A stretch of 6,794 nt of DNA from Bacillota bacterium. Its GTDB lineage: Bacteria > Bacillota > Bacilli > Alicyclobacillales > SLC66. The notes beneath the pieces were generated by a model. The model saw only the letters and a program-made list of their open reading frames with translations, did no database searches and was not told the DNA's origin. A program made the translations under genes and the position numbers. Positions 6,639 to 6,794 of this stretch are shown here, piece by piece; the first letter of the stretch is position 1; every line of letters begins with the position of its first letter. The stretch lies in assembly GCA_021820825.1 (NCBI GenBank), contig JAKADD010000134.1:1-6794 (forward strand). The letters are read 5' to 3'.

Positions 6639-6794
6639 TCACCGTCCGGTGCGCCTGACGATCGCCATATTGAGTTGCATCACATTGACCATTGGTTCTC
6701 CCCAGATCCCCAACACGCGCCCCTGAGTATACTGGGCGACGAGATTCTTTAGATAGGAGCGGCTTAGACCAGACTCCTGCGCAACACGGGGAAG
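6639..6794 (-). CDS. kdpC: Potassium-transporting ATPase subunit KdpC (C-terminal 51 residues)
   Basis: KdpC is the small single-span subunit of the KdpFABC high-affinity potassium pump. It stabilises the complex and aids ATP binding by KdpB. Only the last 51 codons are in the window, ending in TGA at 6639-6641. The segment reads LPRVAQESGLS, then LVAQYTQGR, then LGIWGEPMVNVMQLNMAI. This is the conserved KdpC C-terminus: the RVA..RGL element, the long helix ending in Y/T..GR, and the GEPrVNVL.LN tail. The upstream part and the expected kdpA and kdpB genes lie beyond the right edge. The following kdpD-like gene starts after 35 nt on the same strand, the usual kdpC-kdpD arrangement, which supports both identifications. 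Confidence 0.93.
   Translation of the reverse strand, partial: LPRVAQESGLSRSYLKNLVAQYTQGRVLGIWGEPMVNVMQLNMAIVRRTGR

Noticed and set aside
5890..6726. 278-codon plus-strand ORF opposite the kdpD-like gene and the end of kdpC
   Set aside because: It is antisense to well-supported genes with clear motifs, resembles no known family, and spans the kdpC/kdpD boundary. It is a by-product of GC-rich codon use.

Overview
All five genes lie on the minus strand, so the window is transcribed from its right end to its left end. The order is kdpC (3' end only), a kdpD-like gene, cca, a short-chain dehydrogenase/reductase (SDR) gene, and pepF (C-terminus cut by the left edge). The organism is probably a Gram-positive bacterium of the Bacillota with medium-to-high GC. 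The grounds are strong Shine-Dalgarno sequences serving TTG starts, a PepF-type oligopeptidase, and an SDR close to the Bacillus FadH type. An Alicyclobacillus-like bacillus would fit, but this is inference from gene content and not a firm identification.

Right part (about 4267-6794): the end of the Kdp potassium-uptake operon. KdpC, the small subunit of the K+-transporting P-type ATPase, ends 35 nt before an unusual regulator gene. That gene encodes 778 residues made of two complete copies of the KdpD input region, each a Walker-motif KdpD domain followed by a USP-like domain. It has no membrane segments and no histidine kinase. No kinase or response regulator follows it here. This is the most notable object in the window.

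Middle (about 2752-4266): a spacer of about 100 bp with a 12-bp perfect palindrome leads into cca, a tRNA nucleotidyltransferase with a C-terminal HD domain, built like the E. coli enzyme rather than the B. subtilis one. Right after the cca stop codon is a non-coding inverted-repeat element of about 164 bp. Its ends are a perfect 18-bp inverted repeat and it has an inner 11-bp inverted repeat. It looks like a MITE or structured-RNA repeat and fills nearly all of the cca-SDR gap.

Left part (1-2733): an SDR related to 2,4-dienoyl-CoA reductases (fatty-acid beta-oxidation of unsaturated acyl-CoAs), then pepF, a cytoplasmic zinc oligopeptidase. These two genes and cca have no obvious shared pathway. 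Only kdpC and the kdpD-like gene look functionally coupled. I found no rRNA, tRNA, CRISPR array, transposase or phage gene.
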